Of a stretch of 12,157 nucleotides of DNA, positions 1-7,566 are shown piece by piece. Both the position numbers and the translations under genes were made by a program. Numbering within the stretch: the stretch's first letter is position 1; the number at the start of each line of letters is the position of its first letter. This DNA comes from Chitinophagaceae bacterium (GTDB lineage Bacteria > Bacteroidota > Bacteroidia > Chitinophagales > Chitinophagaceae): positions 1-12,157 of the forward strand of contig JACFNM010000106.1 of NCBI GenBank assembly GCA_019454915.1, read 5' to 3'. A model generated the notes under the pieces. It worked only from the letters and a program-made list of their open reading frames with translations. It ran no database searches and was not told the DNA's origin.

Positions 1-65
1 ATTTGTGATTATTGATAGTTGGGCAGGTCTACTTTTTTGTATAAGTGATTAAAGCAGCATTAATT

Positions 66-956
66 ATGGCGTTGGAATATCAGGCTACCGTTTTAAATGA
101 GTTATTTTCCGGGATAGTTTCGCAAAACGTAAATGCGGAAGTCTGGAGATGGCTGCAGGAACGAGTGGCTTCATCGGTGAGCACGCAGCAATTCAACGTG
201 GCCTTTGTATCGGCCCCGCGTAAAACGGGAAAGCATGTCATAACGCTGACGGATGAGCAGGCGGCGGCGGTTCGGAAAGCCGGAAACGGGGCGGACATTA
301 AAGAATGGACCATTGACCGTTTGTGCAGGGTTTGGTTGCTTGCCAACCGGAATCGTGAAGACGAAAACAAATATGTTCAAACGATCGAAAATCTATTTTT
401 ATCTGCCGAGGTAAATGAATGCGTGGCGTTGTATTCGGCGTTGCCGGTATTGGCTTTCCCCGGGCGCTGGATTAAGCGTTGTGAAGAAGGCGTACGCAGC
501 AATATCGGTTCCGTTCTGGAAGCCATCATGTGTAAAAATCCTTATCCGGCAGCCTGGCTGGATGATCCGGCCTGGAACCAATTGGTGTTAAAAGCTTTTT
601 TCACTGAAAAGCCGGTTGAGCAGATTATCGGGATAGACGGGCGGGCAAATGCGGATTTAGCGAAAACCTTATCCGATTATGCGCATGAACGATGGGCGGC
701 GGGAAGGCCGGTTAATCCGCAGATATGGCGCAGTACCGGAAAATTCATTGATGAACCCCTGTTAAAAGATATGGAGCGTTTGTTTTTATCGGAACATGAT
801 TTCGACAGAGAAGCGGCAGCTTTATCCTGCAGTATCAGTTCGTATCCACCCGCTCTGGAATTGTTAAATAAAAATCCGAGTTTAAAATCAGCCATTGAAT
901 CCGGGCAATTGACCTGGGATATATTGGCAGAAAAAATGAAGAATTATGTGTTGTAG
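66..956 (+). CDS. eboA: EboA domain-containing protein
   Basis: First gene of the ebo cluster. EboA is a mostly helical, probably cytosolic protein of unknown biochemistry; in cyanobacteria the cluster is needed to get the scytonemin monomer across the inner membrane. Recognition rests on strings I know from the family: FVSAPRKTGK (residues 47-56, counted from ATG 66), RCEEGVRSNIGSVLEAI (138-154), NPYPAAWLDD followed by WNQLVLKAFF (158-179), and DYAHERWAAGRPVNP (204-218). I see no signal peptide or membrane segment. An in-frame GTG at 45 would add seven residues (MIKAALI). I prefer ATG 66 because the following MALEYQAT resembles family N-termini, but neither start has a clear ribosome binding site. 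The stop overlaps eboB by 11 bases, indicating translational coupling. About 296 residues. The family call is sure; the start is less so. Confidence 0.9.
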   Translation: MALEYQATVLNELFSGIVSQNVNAEVWRWLQERVASSVSTQQFNVAFVSAPRKTGKHVITLTDEQAAAVRKAGNGADIKEWTIDRLCRVWLLANRNREDENKYVQTIENLFLSAEVNECVALYSALPVLAFPGRWIKRCEEGVRSNIGSVLEAIMCKNPYPAAWLDDPAWNQLVLKAFFTEKPVEQIIGIDGRANADLAKTLSDYAHERWAAGRPVNPQIWRSTGKFIDEPLLKDMERLFLSEHDFDREAAALSCSISSYPPALELLNKNPSLKSAIESGQLTWDILAEKMKNYVL

Positions 957-1932
957 TCAGAACATCAACGAGAAAGATATCCTCCCGCGGGTACACGATA
1001 AATCCTACCTGGAACGAATTAAGGGGATGCGTTTTTTTGATCCGCATATTCACATGGTTTCGCGTACCACAGATGATTATGAAGCGATGGCGGATGCCGG
1101 CGTAATAGCGGTTATTGAACCTGCTTTCTGGGTAGGACAACCCAGAACGGGAATTGACACCTTCAGGGATTATTACAGCAGCCTGATAGGGTGGGAGCGC
1201 TTCCGGGCTTCCCAATTCGGAATCAAACACTATTGTACTATCGGCTTGAATTCCCGCGAAGCCAACAATGAAGCCTTAGCCGAACAGGTGATGGAAATTT
1301 TGCCCTTGTTTATTTACAAAGAAGGTGTTGTGGGCGTGGGAGAAATCGGTTTTGACGACCAAACGCCCGCAGAGGAAAAATATTACCGGTTGCAGCTTGA
1401 ACTTGCGAAGGAAGCGGGACTTCCTGTACAAATACATACGCCTCACCGGGATAAAAAGAGGGGTACCACGAGGAGTATGGATATCGCGATAGAACACGGG
1501 CTTGATCCCCGGATGGTCATCGTAGATCATAATAATGAAGAAACGATGCAGGAGGTTTTAGACAGAGGGTTCTGGGCGGCGTTTACGATATATCCCTTCA
1601 CGAAAATGGGTAATGAAAGGATGGCAAATATTGTGAAGGAATTCGGTACCGAAAGGATTATGATTAATTCGGCGGCTGACTGGGGCATCAGTGATCCGTT
1701 GGCTGTACCCAAAACGGCGGCGCTAATGAAGGAAATGGGTATCAGCGACGAGGATATCCGGATGGTTACGTATCAAAATGCAATAACCGCTTTTGCGCAA
1801 AGCGGCCAGATTGATGAAGCGGACTTTACTACGGTAAAGAATATTGACCAGAGTTTGAAGTTCAGCGGCAATACCATATTGAGAGGAGGTCAGCGCCCCA
1901 GGACAGATAAAGATTCGATTATTATCCGATAA
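946..1932 (+). CDS. eboB: EboB, TatD-like metal-dependent hydrolase
   Basis: A TIM-barrel hydrolase of the TatD/amidohydrolase superfamily. The expected metal ligands are all visible: H34 and H36 in FFDPHIH, E133 in GVGEIGFD, H164 in VQIHTPH, H195 in VIVDHNN and D245 in NSAADWG. An active divalent-metal hydrolase is therefore likely, but the substrate is unknown; TatD proteins act as nucleases or on small molecules, and the ebo context argues for a metabolite. At 328 residues it is longer than typical TatD (about 260), with a 27-residue N-terminal lead before MRFFDPHIH and a C-terminal tail after the barrel ending in DSIIIR. ATG 946 overlaps the end of eboA by 11 bases. A later in-frame ATG at 1027 would start at MRFFDPHIH and keep every ligand, but the upstream start fits an operon better. 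Only 10 bases separate it from eboC. Confidence 0.9.
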   Translation: MCCSQNINEKDILPRVHDKSYLERIKGMRFFDPHIHMVSRTTDDYEAMADAGVIAVIEPAFWVGQPRTGIDTFRDYYSSLIGWERFRASQFGIKHYCTIGLNSREANNEALAEQVMEILPLFIYKEGVVGVGEIGFDDQTPAEEKYYRLQLELAKEAGLPVQIHTPHRDKKRGTTRSMDIAIEHGLDPRMVIVDHNNEETMQEVLDRGFWAAFTIYPFTKMGNERMANIVKEFGTERIMINSAADWGISDPLAVPKTAALMKEMGISDEDIRMVTYQNAITAFAQSGQIDEADFTTVKNIDQSLKFSGNTILRGGQRPRTDKDSIIIR

Positions 1933-1942
1933 ACCCGTCAGC

Positions 1943-2845
1943 GTGAACAAAGTAATAGGATTGTTGCGCTTAATGCGTCCCGCAAATATTATCACGGCTG
2001 TTTCTGATATATGGGCGGGCATCGCTGTTGCGGTCTCTTATGCGAATGCACAAAACGGATTTTCAATAACCGCGATACTTTTGTTAACGCTTGCAACAAT
2101 GGGCCTGTACGGGGGCGGAGTGGTATTGAACGATGTATTTGATGCAGAGTTGGATCGGGTCGAGCGCCCCGAACGGCCGATTCCGCGTGGAGTGATTAGC
2201 ATGAAAGCCGGAGCCTTGTTTGGTACACTTCTGCTTGCAGTGGGTGTAGGCGCTGCAGCTTTTGTACATACGCCGATATCGTTCTCCCTTTCGGTAATTT
2301 TGGCCACAGCTATTGCCGTTTTTTCGATCACTTACGACAAGTGGATGAAACATCATCCGTTGCTGGGCCCCGTTAACATGGGCGTTTGCCGCGGATTAAA
2401 CCTGTTGCTTGGCATGAGTATTTTGACGGCAGCAGTGACGGACTATTGGTATATCGCCTTTGTCCCGGTTGTGTATATTGCGGCAATTACCATGATCAGC
2501 AGGGGAGAGGTGCTGGGCGGAAATAAAAGGGCGCTGTATTGGGCGGCTATCTTTTATTTTGTAGTAATCACTGGAATTTTATTTACCGGATACCAACGGG
2601 ATAACTTATTGCCTACGCTGTTTTTTGTGCTTGCATTTGCGGGTATGATATTTCCCGCGTTGAGCAAAGCAACCAGGAATCCCGAAGGTAAACAAATAGG
2701 GAAAGCGGTGAAAGCCGGCGTTATTTCTCTCATTGTGATGAATGCCGGATGGGCAGCAGCATTCGGAATGTGGCAATACGGACTGTGGATATTGCTGTTA
2801 TTGCCCGTTAGCCTTATGTTGGGAAAACTATTTGCGGTTACCTGA
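1943..2845 (+). CDS. eboC: EboC, UbiA-like prenyltransferase family membrane protein
   Basis: An integral inner-membrane protein of about 300 residues with roughly eight to nine hydrophobic helices, belonging to the UbiA superfamily (intramembrane prenyltransferases that join a polyprenyl diphosphate to an acceptor). The first Asp-rich, Mg-diphosphate-binding motif is intact: NDVFDAELD at 63-71, followed by RPERPIPRG. The opening LMRPANIITA is typical. Where canonical members carry a second DxxxD motif, I see SRGEVLGG (186-193), so the second acidic motif is altered; this may be normal for EboC or may mean it binds rather than transfers a lipid. The start is GTG at 1943, chosen because MNKVIGLLRLMRPAN matches family N-termini and lies just after eboB; the next ATG (1974) would remove part of the first helix. 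It is the only obvious membrane component of the cluster, so a transport or lipid-anchoring role is the natural inference. Confidence 0.9.
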   Translation: MNKVIGLLRLMRPANIITAVSDIWAGIAVAVSYANAQNGFSITAILLLTLATMGLYGGGVVLNDVFDAELDRVERPERPIPRGVISMKAGALFGTLLLAVGVGAAAFVHTPISFSLSVILATAIAVFSITYDKWMKHHPLLGPVNMGVCRGLNLLLGMSILTAAVTDYWYIAFVPVVYIAAITMISRGEVLGGNKRALYWAAIFYFVVITGILFTGYQRDNLLPTLFFVLAFAGMIFPALSKATRNPEGKQIGKAVKAGVISLIVMNAGWAAAFGMWQYGLWILLLLPVSLMLGKLFAVT

Positions 2846-2929
2846 GAAAGATAATATGTTATTAACGAATTTTTATTCTGTTGTAGAAGACTGATATACT
2901 GATTCCCTACTATTTTAGTAAGCATAGAA

Positions 2930-4075
2930 ATGGATTATATAGCACAGACTTTTAGCGTACGATTTTCTTACAGGGTTTTTTTTACCAGACATTTGTTCTC
3001 GCTGGAAAATGTATTATTTCGTGACTTTTTGACAGAAGGAGATTCTCCGGTTCGGAAGAAAATGTTTTTTGTCATTGACGAAGGAGTTCTCCGGCATCAT
3101 GCAAAACTGATGGTGCAAATCAGGGCTTATTTCGCTTCGATAAATAATTATGACCTTATTGATGATTTCATGATTGTTCCCGGAGGAGAACAGGTGAAAA
3201 ATACGGAAAAATATTTTCACGACATTGTTCATGCAGTTGATCGCCACAGCATTGACCGGCACTCGTATATTGCGGCAATAGGAGGCGGCGCTGTACTGGA
3301 TCTGGTGGGATACGCCGCCGCTGTTTCCCACAGAGGGGTGAAGCATATCCGGATTCCTACAACCGTACTCTCGCAAAATGATTCGGGTGTGGGTGTTAAA
3401 AATGGAATCAACTATCGCGGGAAAAAGAATTTTTTGGGAACCTTTGTGCCGCCTGTAGCTGTATTTAATGACTCCTTTTTTCTCACCTCCCTGAGTGCGG
3501 AAGACTGGCGTTCGGGTATGTCGGAAGCCGTGAAGGTTGCACTCATTAAAGACAGGAAATTCTTTGAGTGGTTAAAACAAAATGCATCGCTCCTGGCTGT
3601 CCGCAATGAGGAAGCTATGCAATATTTGGTAAAAAGATGTGCAGAGTTACATCTTCAGCATATTGCCGCCGGCGATCCGTTTGAAATGGGTTCATCACGT
3701 CCACTGGATTTTGGGCATTGGAGCGCACATAAGTTAGAACAGCTTTCCAATTTTAAAATCCGTCATGGTGAAGCGGTAGCTATGGGGATAGCGCTCGACA
3801 GCGCCTATTCTTTCCTTTCGGGAAGATTAAGTGAAGACGATGCCCGGGAGGTCATTTCCCTGTTGAAGCGCCTGGGCTTTTCCATTACCCATGAATGGAT
3901 GCAGATATCGGGTGATGATAGTCCCGTATTGGTGGGATTACAGGAGTTTCGCGAGCACCTGGGAGGGCAGCTCACCATTATGCTCCTGGAAGCTATCGGA
4001 AAAGGAGTGGAAGTGCACGAAATGGACCCATTTTTATTGAAGAAGGCGAGCGAATGGGTAACAAAAAATAGATAA
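2930..4075 (+). CDS. eboD: EboD, 3-dehydroquinate synthase-like sugar phosphate cyclase
   Basis: A sugar phosphate cyclase homologous to AroB. These enzymes use NAD and a metal to close a phosphorylated ketose into a carbocycle. NAD-binding strings are PGGEQVKN (84-91) and IGGGAVLDLVGYAA (117-130). Metal ligand candidates are E199 (SEAVKVALIKD), H263 (DFGHWSAH) and H279 (IRHGEAVAMG). The 16-residue spacing between the two histidines equals that in fungal DHQ synthase, and H267 matches its catalytic second histidine. The substrate loop reads NDSGVGVKNGIN then KKNFLGTF (150-171), not the GGKT(A/G)VN of true AroB, so it is closer in look to the valiolone-synthase-like branch. I infer a cyclitol product rather than dehydroquinate; the substrate cannot be read from sequence. 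An 84-base gap precedes it, the longest in the ebo run, and six bases follow before eboE. 381 residues, full length. Confidence 0.9.
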   Translation: MDYIAQTFSVRFSYRVFFTRHLFSLENVLFRDFLTEGDSPVRKKMFFVIDEGVLRHHAKLMVQIRAYFASINNYDLIDDFMIVPGGEQVKNTEKYFHDIVHAVDRHSIDRHSYIAAIGGGAVLDLVGYAAAVSHRGVKHIRIPTTVLSQNDSGVGVKNGINYRGKKNFLGTFVPPVAVFNDSFFLTSLSAEDWRSGMSEAVKVALIKDRKFFEWLKQNASLLAVRNEEAMQYLVKRCAELHLQHIAAGDPFEMGSSRPLDFGHWSAHKLEQLSNFKIRHGEAVAMGIALDSAYSFLSGRLSEDDAREVISLLKRLGFSITHEWMQISGDDSPVLVGLQEFREHLGGQLTIMLLEAIGKGVEVHEMDPFLLKKASEWVTKNR

Positions 4076-4081
4076 TCAAAG

Positions 4082-5293
4082 ATGCAGACACAATTCGGAC
4101 ACCTTACCTATTGTACCAATATTCATGCGGGGGAAAGTTGGGATGATCATTTTGCCCAATTACAAAAACATTTGCCTGCCATTAAAAAGGAAATCGCTCC
4201 GGACAGATCAATGGGTATAGGACTCCGGCTTTCGGATGAAGCCAGCGTGGACTTATCGAAGTCCGATAACCTGTCCACATTCAAACAATGGCTGAAAGCA
4301 CAGCACGCCTATGTTTTTATCATGAACGGTTTCCCTTTCGGCGGATTCCACAGAACCGTGGTAAAGGACAAAGTACATGCACCCGACTGGACAACACCCG
4401 AACGCGAGAGATATACTTCCCGTCTGGCGCATCTGTTATCTGAACTCCTGCCAGAGGGAATGGAAGGAGGAATTTCCACTTCGCCATTGTCTTATCGTTA
4501 CTGGCATGTGGAGAAGCAATTGCCGGAGATATTTGAAGAATCTACTTTGCAGTTGTTGCGCGTGGTTGACCAGTTGATCCAGATTAAGCAGGCAACGGGC
4601 AAGTCCATTCACATTGCTCTTGAGCCGGAGCCCGATGGTTTGATTGGAGACGGGAAAGAATTTATAAACTGGTATACCGACTATCTGATTCCGATAGGTG
4701 TGCCTTATTTATCCCGCTTATACGGGTGTGATAAGGATGCGGCAGAAAGGTATATCAGACAGCATATACAACTCTGTTACGACGTTTGTCATTTCGCGGT
4801 CAACTTTGAGGAACACGCCGTTATGATTAGTCGCCTGAAAGAATTGGGTATTAAAGTCGGGAGGATACAGATCAGCTCCGCATTGAAAGCAACCTTCCCG
4901 TCTGCACCGGAAGACAGACAGGCGACCGTGAATGCTTTTGCCCGGTTTGATGAATCTGTTTACCTGCACCAGGTGGTTAGTCTGCAACAGAGCGGACAGT
5001 ACAAACGATATCGTGATTTGCCCGAAGCCCTTGCGGATAAAGATAAAGATTCAGCGAAAGAGTGGCGGGCGCATTTTCATGTGCCGGTTTTTGAAGAGGA
5101 TTATGGTAAACTGCAGTCCACACAGTCAGATATCCGGGAATTGATTTCCATTCATAAACATACGCCCTTTACCTCTCACCTCGAAGTGGAAACCTACACC
5201 TGGGAAGTTTTGCCTGAAGAAAAAAAACTGCCGCTTACAGAGTCCATTACCAGAGAGATGCAGTGGGCGAAGGGCTTGTTGAGCGATTTGTGA
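4082..5293 (+). CDS. eboE: EboE, xylose isomerase-like TIM barrel protein
   Basis: A member of the xylose isomerase/endonuclease IV-like TIM-barrel group, annotated in databases as metabolite traffic protein EboE. Family marks are LTYCTNIHAGESW (8-20), SPLSYRYW (134-141), IALEPEPDGLIGD (178-190), LCYDVCHFAVNFE (231-243), GRIQISSALK (260-269) and SHLEVETYTWEVLP (365-378). Acidic and His residues at barrel strand ends (E181/E183, D234, H237, H331/H333, E368/E370) are good metal-site candidates, as in sugar isomerases, though no activity is proven. No signal peptide or membrane helix, so probably cytosolic. The ATG at 4082 lies six bases after the eboD stop, indicating tight coupling of the cyclase and this protein. 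The last codons (GAT TTG TGA) enter the heptamer repeat that fills the gap to eboF, so the C-terminus may have been shaped by repeat expansion. 403 residues. Confidence 0.9.
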   Translation: MQTQFGHLTYCTNIHAGESWDDHFAQLQKHLPAIKKEIAPDRSMGIGLRLSDEASVDLSKSDNLSTFKQWLKAQHAYVFIMNGFPFGGFHRTVVKDKVHAPDWTTPERERYTSRLAHLLSELLPEGMEGGISTSPLSYRYWHVEKQLPEIFEESTLQLLRVVDQLIQIKQATGKSIHIALEPEPDGLIGDGKEFINWYTDYLIPIGVPYLSRLYGCDKDAAERYIRQHIQLCYDVCHFAVNFEEHAVMISRLKELGIKVGRIQISSALKATFPSAPEDRQATVNAFARFDESVYLHQVVSLQQSGQYKRYRDLPEALADKDKDSAKEWRAHFHVPVFEEDYGKLQSTQSDIRELISIHKHTPFTSHLEVETYTWEVLPEEKKLPLTESITREMQWAKGLLSDL

Positions 5294-5324
5294 TTTGAAA
5301 TTTGAGATTTCTGATTTGAGGTTT
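5283..5324 (+). repeat. Heptamer tandem repeat between eboE and eboF
   Basis: Six consecutive 7-base units, each ending in (A/G)TTT: gcgattt, gtgattt, gaaattt, gagattt, ctgattt, gaggttt. The array begins inside the last codons of eboE, covers its stop codon (5291-5293) and then decays (ctaatcg). Because every frame of a 7-mer is interrupted, the array stays beyond the reading frame. A similar but more degenerate array sits between eboF and the next gene. Such ATTTGA-type heptads appear to be common between genes in some Bacteroidota (from memory). I see no hairpin in it. Confidence 0.6.
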
Positions 5325-5355
5325 CTAATCGGAAGTCGTTAAATGATTTCGTGTT

Positions 5356-6708
5356 ATGCATAAAACAGTTGTAATAGATATCGTTGGGTTGTCTTCAAAT
5401 TTGATAGGAGAACATACTCCTTTCCTGAAAGAGTATATTTCGTCGAGGCAATTGCAGACGATCATGCCGATGTTGCCGGCAGTGACCACTTCCGTGCAAT
5501 CTACCTACATCACGGGTAAATGGCCTGATGAACACGGAATAGTAGGCAATGGTTGGTATGACCATACTGACTGTGAAATCAAATTCTGGAAGCAGTCCAA
5601 TAAACTGGTGCAGTCCGAAAAAATATGGGAAAGGGCAAAGCAATTAGATCCCGCCTTTACTGTGTCCAAAATGTTCTGGTGGTATAATATGTATTCTTCT
5701 GCTGATTATTCCGCCACACCGCGACCCAATTATTTGGCAGACGGACGCAAAATGCCTGATTGTTACGTACATCCTGCATCTCTTCGCGATGAACTTCAAA
5801 AAGAGTTCGGACAATTTCCGTTGTTTTCATTTTGGGGGCCGGGTTCAAATATTAAATCCACCCAATGGATTGCGGACGCCACTCTTTATACCGATCGAAA
5901 GTACGACCCTACGCTCACGCTTGTATATCTTCCTCATCTCGACTATTGTCTTCAAAAATTTGGACCGGATTTTTCTAATATCGGTGATCGCCTGAAAGAG
6001 ATTGACGGAGTGGTGGAGCAGTTGGTACAGTATTATCAGAGCAGGAATGCAAAGGTCATATTATTATCGGAGTATGGCATAACGCCCGTCAATCGTCCCA
6101 TTCACATCAATCGCATGCTGCGAACCAGGGATTGGCTGAATATAAGAGTGGAACGCGGTCTCGAATTATTGGACGCGGGGGCGTCGCGTGCTTTTGCTGT
6201 TTCGGATCATCAGGTGGCGCATATTTATCTAAATGATTCTTCCCTGATGAAAGAGGTAAGAGATGCGGTATCTGATCTCCCGGGCGTGGTGCGGGTGCTT
6301 GACCGGGAGGAGCAAAAAGAATTTCATATCGATCATCAGCGTTCGGGAGATTTGGTGTTGATAGCAGATGACCAAAGCTGGTTTACCTATTATTTCTGGC
6401 AGGATGATGCAGTGGCTCCCGACTACGCGCGGGTGGTGGATATACACAAGAAGCCGGGTTATGACCCCGTGGAATTATTCATGACCTCCAAATTAAGAGC
6501 CGGCTATAAATTGCTGAGGAAGAAGCTGGGCTTTCGCTATGTGATGGATGTTATCCCGTTGGATGCTACACTGGTAAAGGGTTCTCACGGCAGCGTATTT
6601 ACAGACGTTGCTTATCATCCCGTATTGATTTCAGATGCTCCGACAGGATACAATACGTTGAAGGCCGTTGATGTATATGATATTATCTGGCAACACTTGG
6701 CCGGCTGA
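5356..6708 (+). CDS. eboF: EboF, alkaline phosphatase/nucleotide pyrophosphatase superfamily protein
   Basis: Belongs to the type I phosphodiesterase/nucleotide pyrophosphatase branch of the alkaline phosphatase superfamily. D8 (VVIDIVGL) is the first metal ligand; the nucleophile region PAVTTSVQSTYITGKWPDEH (41-60) aligns with the family PTxTxPNHxxxxTGxxPxxH motif and places the nucleophile at T44. D196 (LPHLDYCLQKFGP) and H411 (KGSHGSVF) are also in place. Three usual ligands look changed: the His four residues after D196 is Q200, and the DHG motif reads SEYG (238-241), giving E239 and Y240. This may be normal for EboF or may mean a single-metal or inactive enzyme. No signal peptide is visible (MHKTVVIDI is the first strand), so it should act in the cytosol, unlike many relatives. 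The ATG at 5356 follows a 62-base gap largely filled by heptamer repeats. 450 residues, full length. Confidence 0.88.
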   Translation: MHKTVVIDIVGLSSNLIGEHTPFLKEYISSRQLQTIMPMLPAVTTSVQSTYITGKWPDEHGIVGNGWYDHTDCEIKFWKQSNKLVQSEKIWERAKQLDPAFTVSKMFWWYNMYSSADYSATPRPNYLADGRKMPDCYVHPASLRDELQKEFGQFPLFSFWGPGSNIKSTQWIADATLYTDRKYDPTLTLVYLPHLDYCLQKFGPDFSNIGDRLKEIDGVVEQLVQYYQSRNAKVILLSEYGITPVNRPIHINRMLRTRDWLNIRVERGLELLDAGASRAFAVSDHQVAHIYLNDSSLMKEVRDAVSDLPGVVRVLDREEQKEFHIDHQRSGDLVLIADDQSWFTYYFWQDDAVAPDYARVVDIHKKPGYDPVELFMTSKLRAGYKLLRKKLGFRYVMDVIPLDATLVKGSHGSVFTDVAYHPVLISDAPTGYNTLKAVDVYDIIWQHLAG

Positions 6709-6718
6709 ATGTAAATTC

Positions 6719-6767
6719 GGAAATTGGGGAGAGAGATTCGGGACTTCATATTTGAGATTTGTAAATT
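6719..6767 (+). repeat. Degenerate heptamer array upstream of the SDR gene
   Basis: Seven 7-base blocks in register: ggaaatt, ggggaga, gagattc, gggactt, catattt, gagattt, gtaaatt. The unit gagattt is identical to one in the eboE-eboF array, and two neighbours keep the ATT(T/C) core, but the rest have drifted. It fills most of the 66-base eboF-SDR gap. It is also open in one frame, which makes an upstream TTG at 6724 look like a start for the following gene; that extension is repeat-encoded and not real. Confidence 0.4.
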
Positions 6768-6774
6768 TTCAATA

Positions 6775-7566
6775 ATGTCTTTTACTATTGACTTGTCAGA
6801 TAAGGTGGTCATTGTCACCGGCGTGTCTTCCGGCATCGGTGCTTCTATCGCTAACATGTACACGCGGGCAAATGCTTCTGTTGCGGGATGTGCTTTAGAG
6901 GATGGGAATCATGAAGGAGTGAAGTCCTTCGTTGAGACTGCCCGTAAGGAGTCGGGGAAAGAGCCCTTTTACATGCAGTGTGACCTGACCAATGATAAGG
7001 CCATTATTGATTTTGTGGAGGCAGTATATAAACATTTCGGGAGAATTGACATCCTGGCTTCCAATGCCGGCGCCAATTTTTTCAAAGGCGTTTATGAATG
7101 TTCGGAAGAAGACTGGCAGAAGAATTTAGACCTTAATTTCCGGTCGCACTGGAATTTGGCTAAGGCTACCAGAAAATATTTAGAAATGCACGGCACGGGA
7201 ATAATTATCATCACCTCATCGTCTCATGCATATAATACCCTGCCGGGCAGCTTTCCGTATCACATTGCCAAAGCTGCTTTGAAAGCAATGGTACAAAGCA
7301 TTACCATTGACTGGGGGCCGAAGATCAGATGTGTGGGCATAGCCCCCGGATTTATTGAAACCAGACTGGCAACGACCTGGTTTGATCAGTTTCCTGATCC
7401 CGAAAAAGAAAGACAGCGGATTGTAGATGCTTATCCGTTAAAACGTTTAGGAAAACCTGATGAAATTGGCGGGTGGTACGTTTTCTTAAGTAGTGAATAT
7501 GCGGCCTTTACGGGTGGACAAACCTATCTGATAGACGGCGGAAGATCCGCTATAATGATGGATTAG
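6775..7566 (+). CDS. Short-chain dehydrogenase/reductase (SDR family)
   Basis: A classical NAD(P)-dependent oxidoreductase with a Rossmann fold, 263 residues, the usual length. The cofactor glycine motif is TGVSSGIG (15-22), the adenine-pocket motif is NAGA (97-100), and the catalytic set is N121, S149, Y162 and K166 (PYHIAKAALKAM), with the normal 13-residue Ser-Tyr spacing. PGFIETRL (191-198) and TGGQTYLIDGG (247-257) are typical C-terminal elements. No Arg follows the glycine motif in the usual NADP position, and I do not assign cofactor preference. I start it at ATG 6775 (MSFTIDLSDK); the 17 extra codons back to TTG 6724 come from repeat DNA. It follows eboF by 66 bases on the same strand and may reduce or oxidise the ebo metabolite; that is inference from position. 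Substrate unknown. Confidence 0.9.
   Translation: MSFTIDLSDKVVIVTGVSSGIGASIANMYTRANASVAGCALEDGNHEGVKSFVETARKESGKEPFYMQCDLTNDKAIIDFVEAVYKHFGRIDILASNAGANFFKGVYECSEEDWQKNLDLNFRSHWNLAKATRKYLEMHGTGIIIITSSSHAYNTLPGSFPYHIAKAALKAMVQSITIDWGPKIRCVGIAPGFIETRLATTWFDQFPDPEKERQRIVDAYPLKRLGKPDEIGGWYVFLSSEYAAFTGGQTYLIDGGRSAIMMD

Noticed and set aside
2..39. Possible promoter before eboA (TTTG at 2-5, TActTTTT at 30-37)
   Set aside because: The spacer is 24 bases and the -7 match lacks its final G; the window starts too close to judge whether eboA is the first gene.
2846..2929. Possible internal promoter in the eboC-eboD gap (TATTTTAG at 2911-2918)
   Set aside because: The -7-like element is fair, but the nearest TTG upstream (2881-2883) is 27 bases away, too far; the gap otherwise shows nothing.
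6724..6774. Upstream TTG start adding 17 codons to the SDR
   Set aside because: The extension is encoded by degenerate heptamer repeat DNA, and the SDR fold begins normally at ATG 6775 (MSFTIDLSDKVVIVTG).
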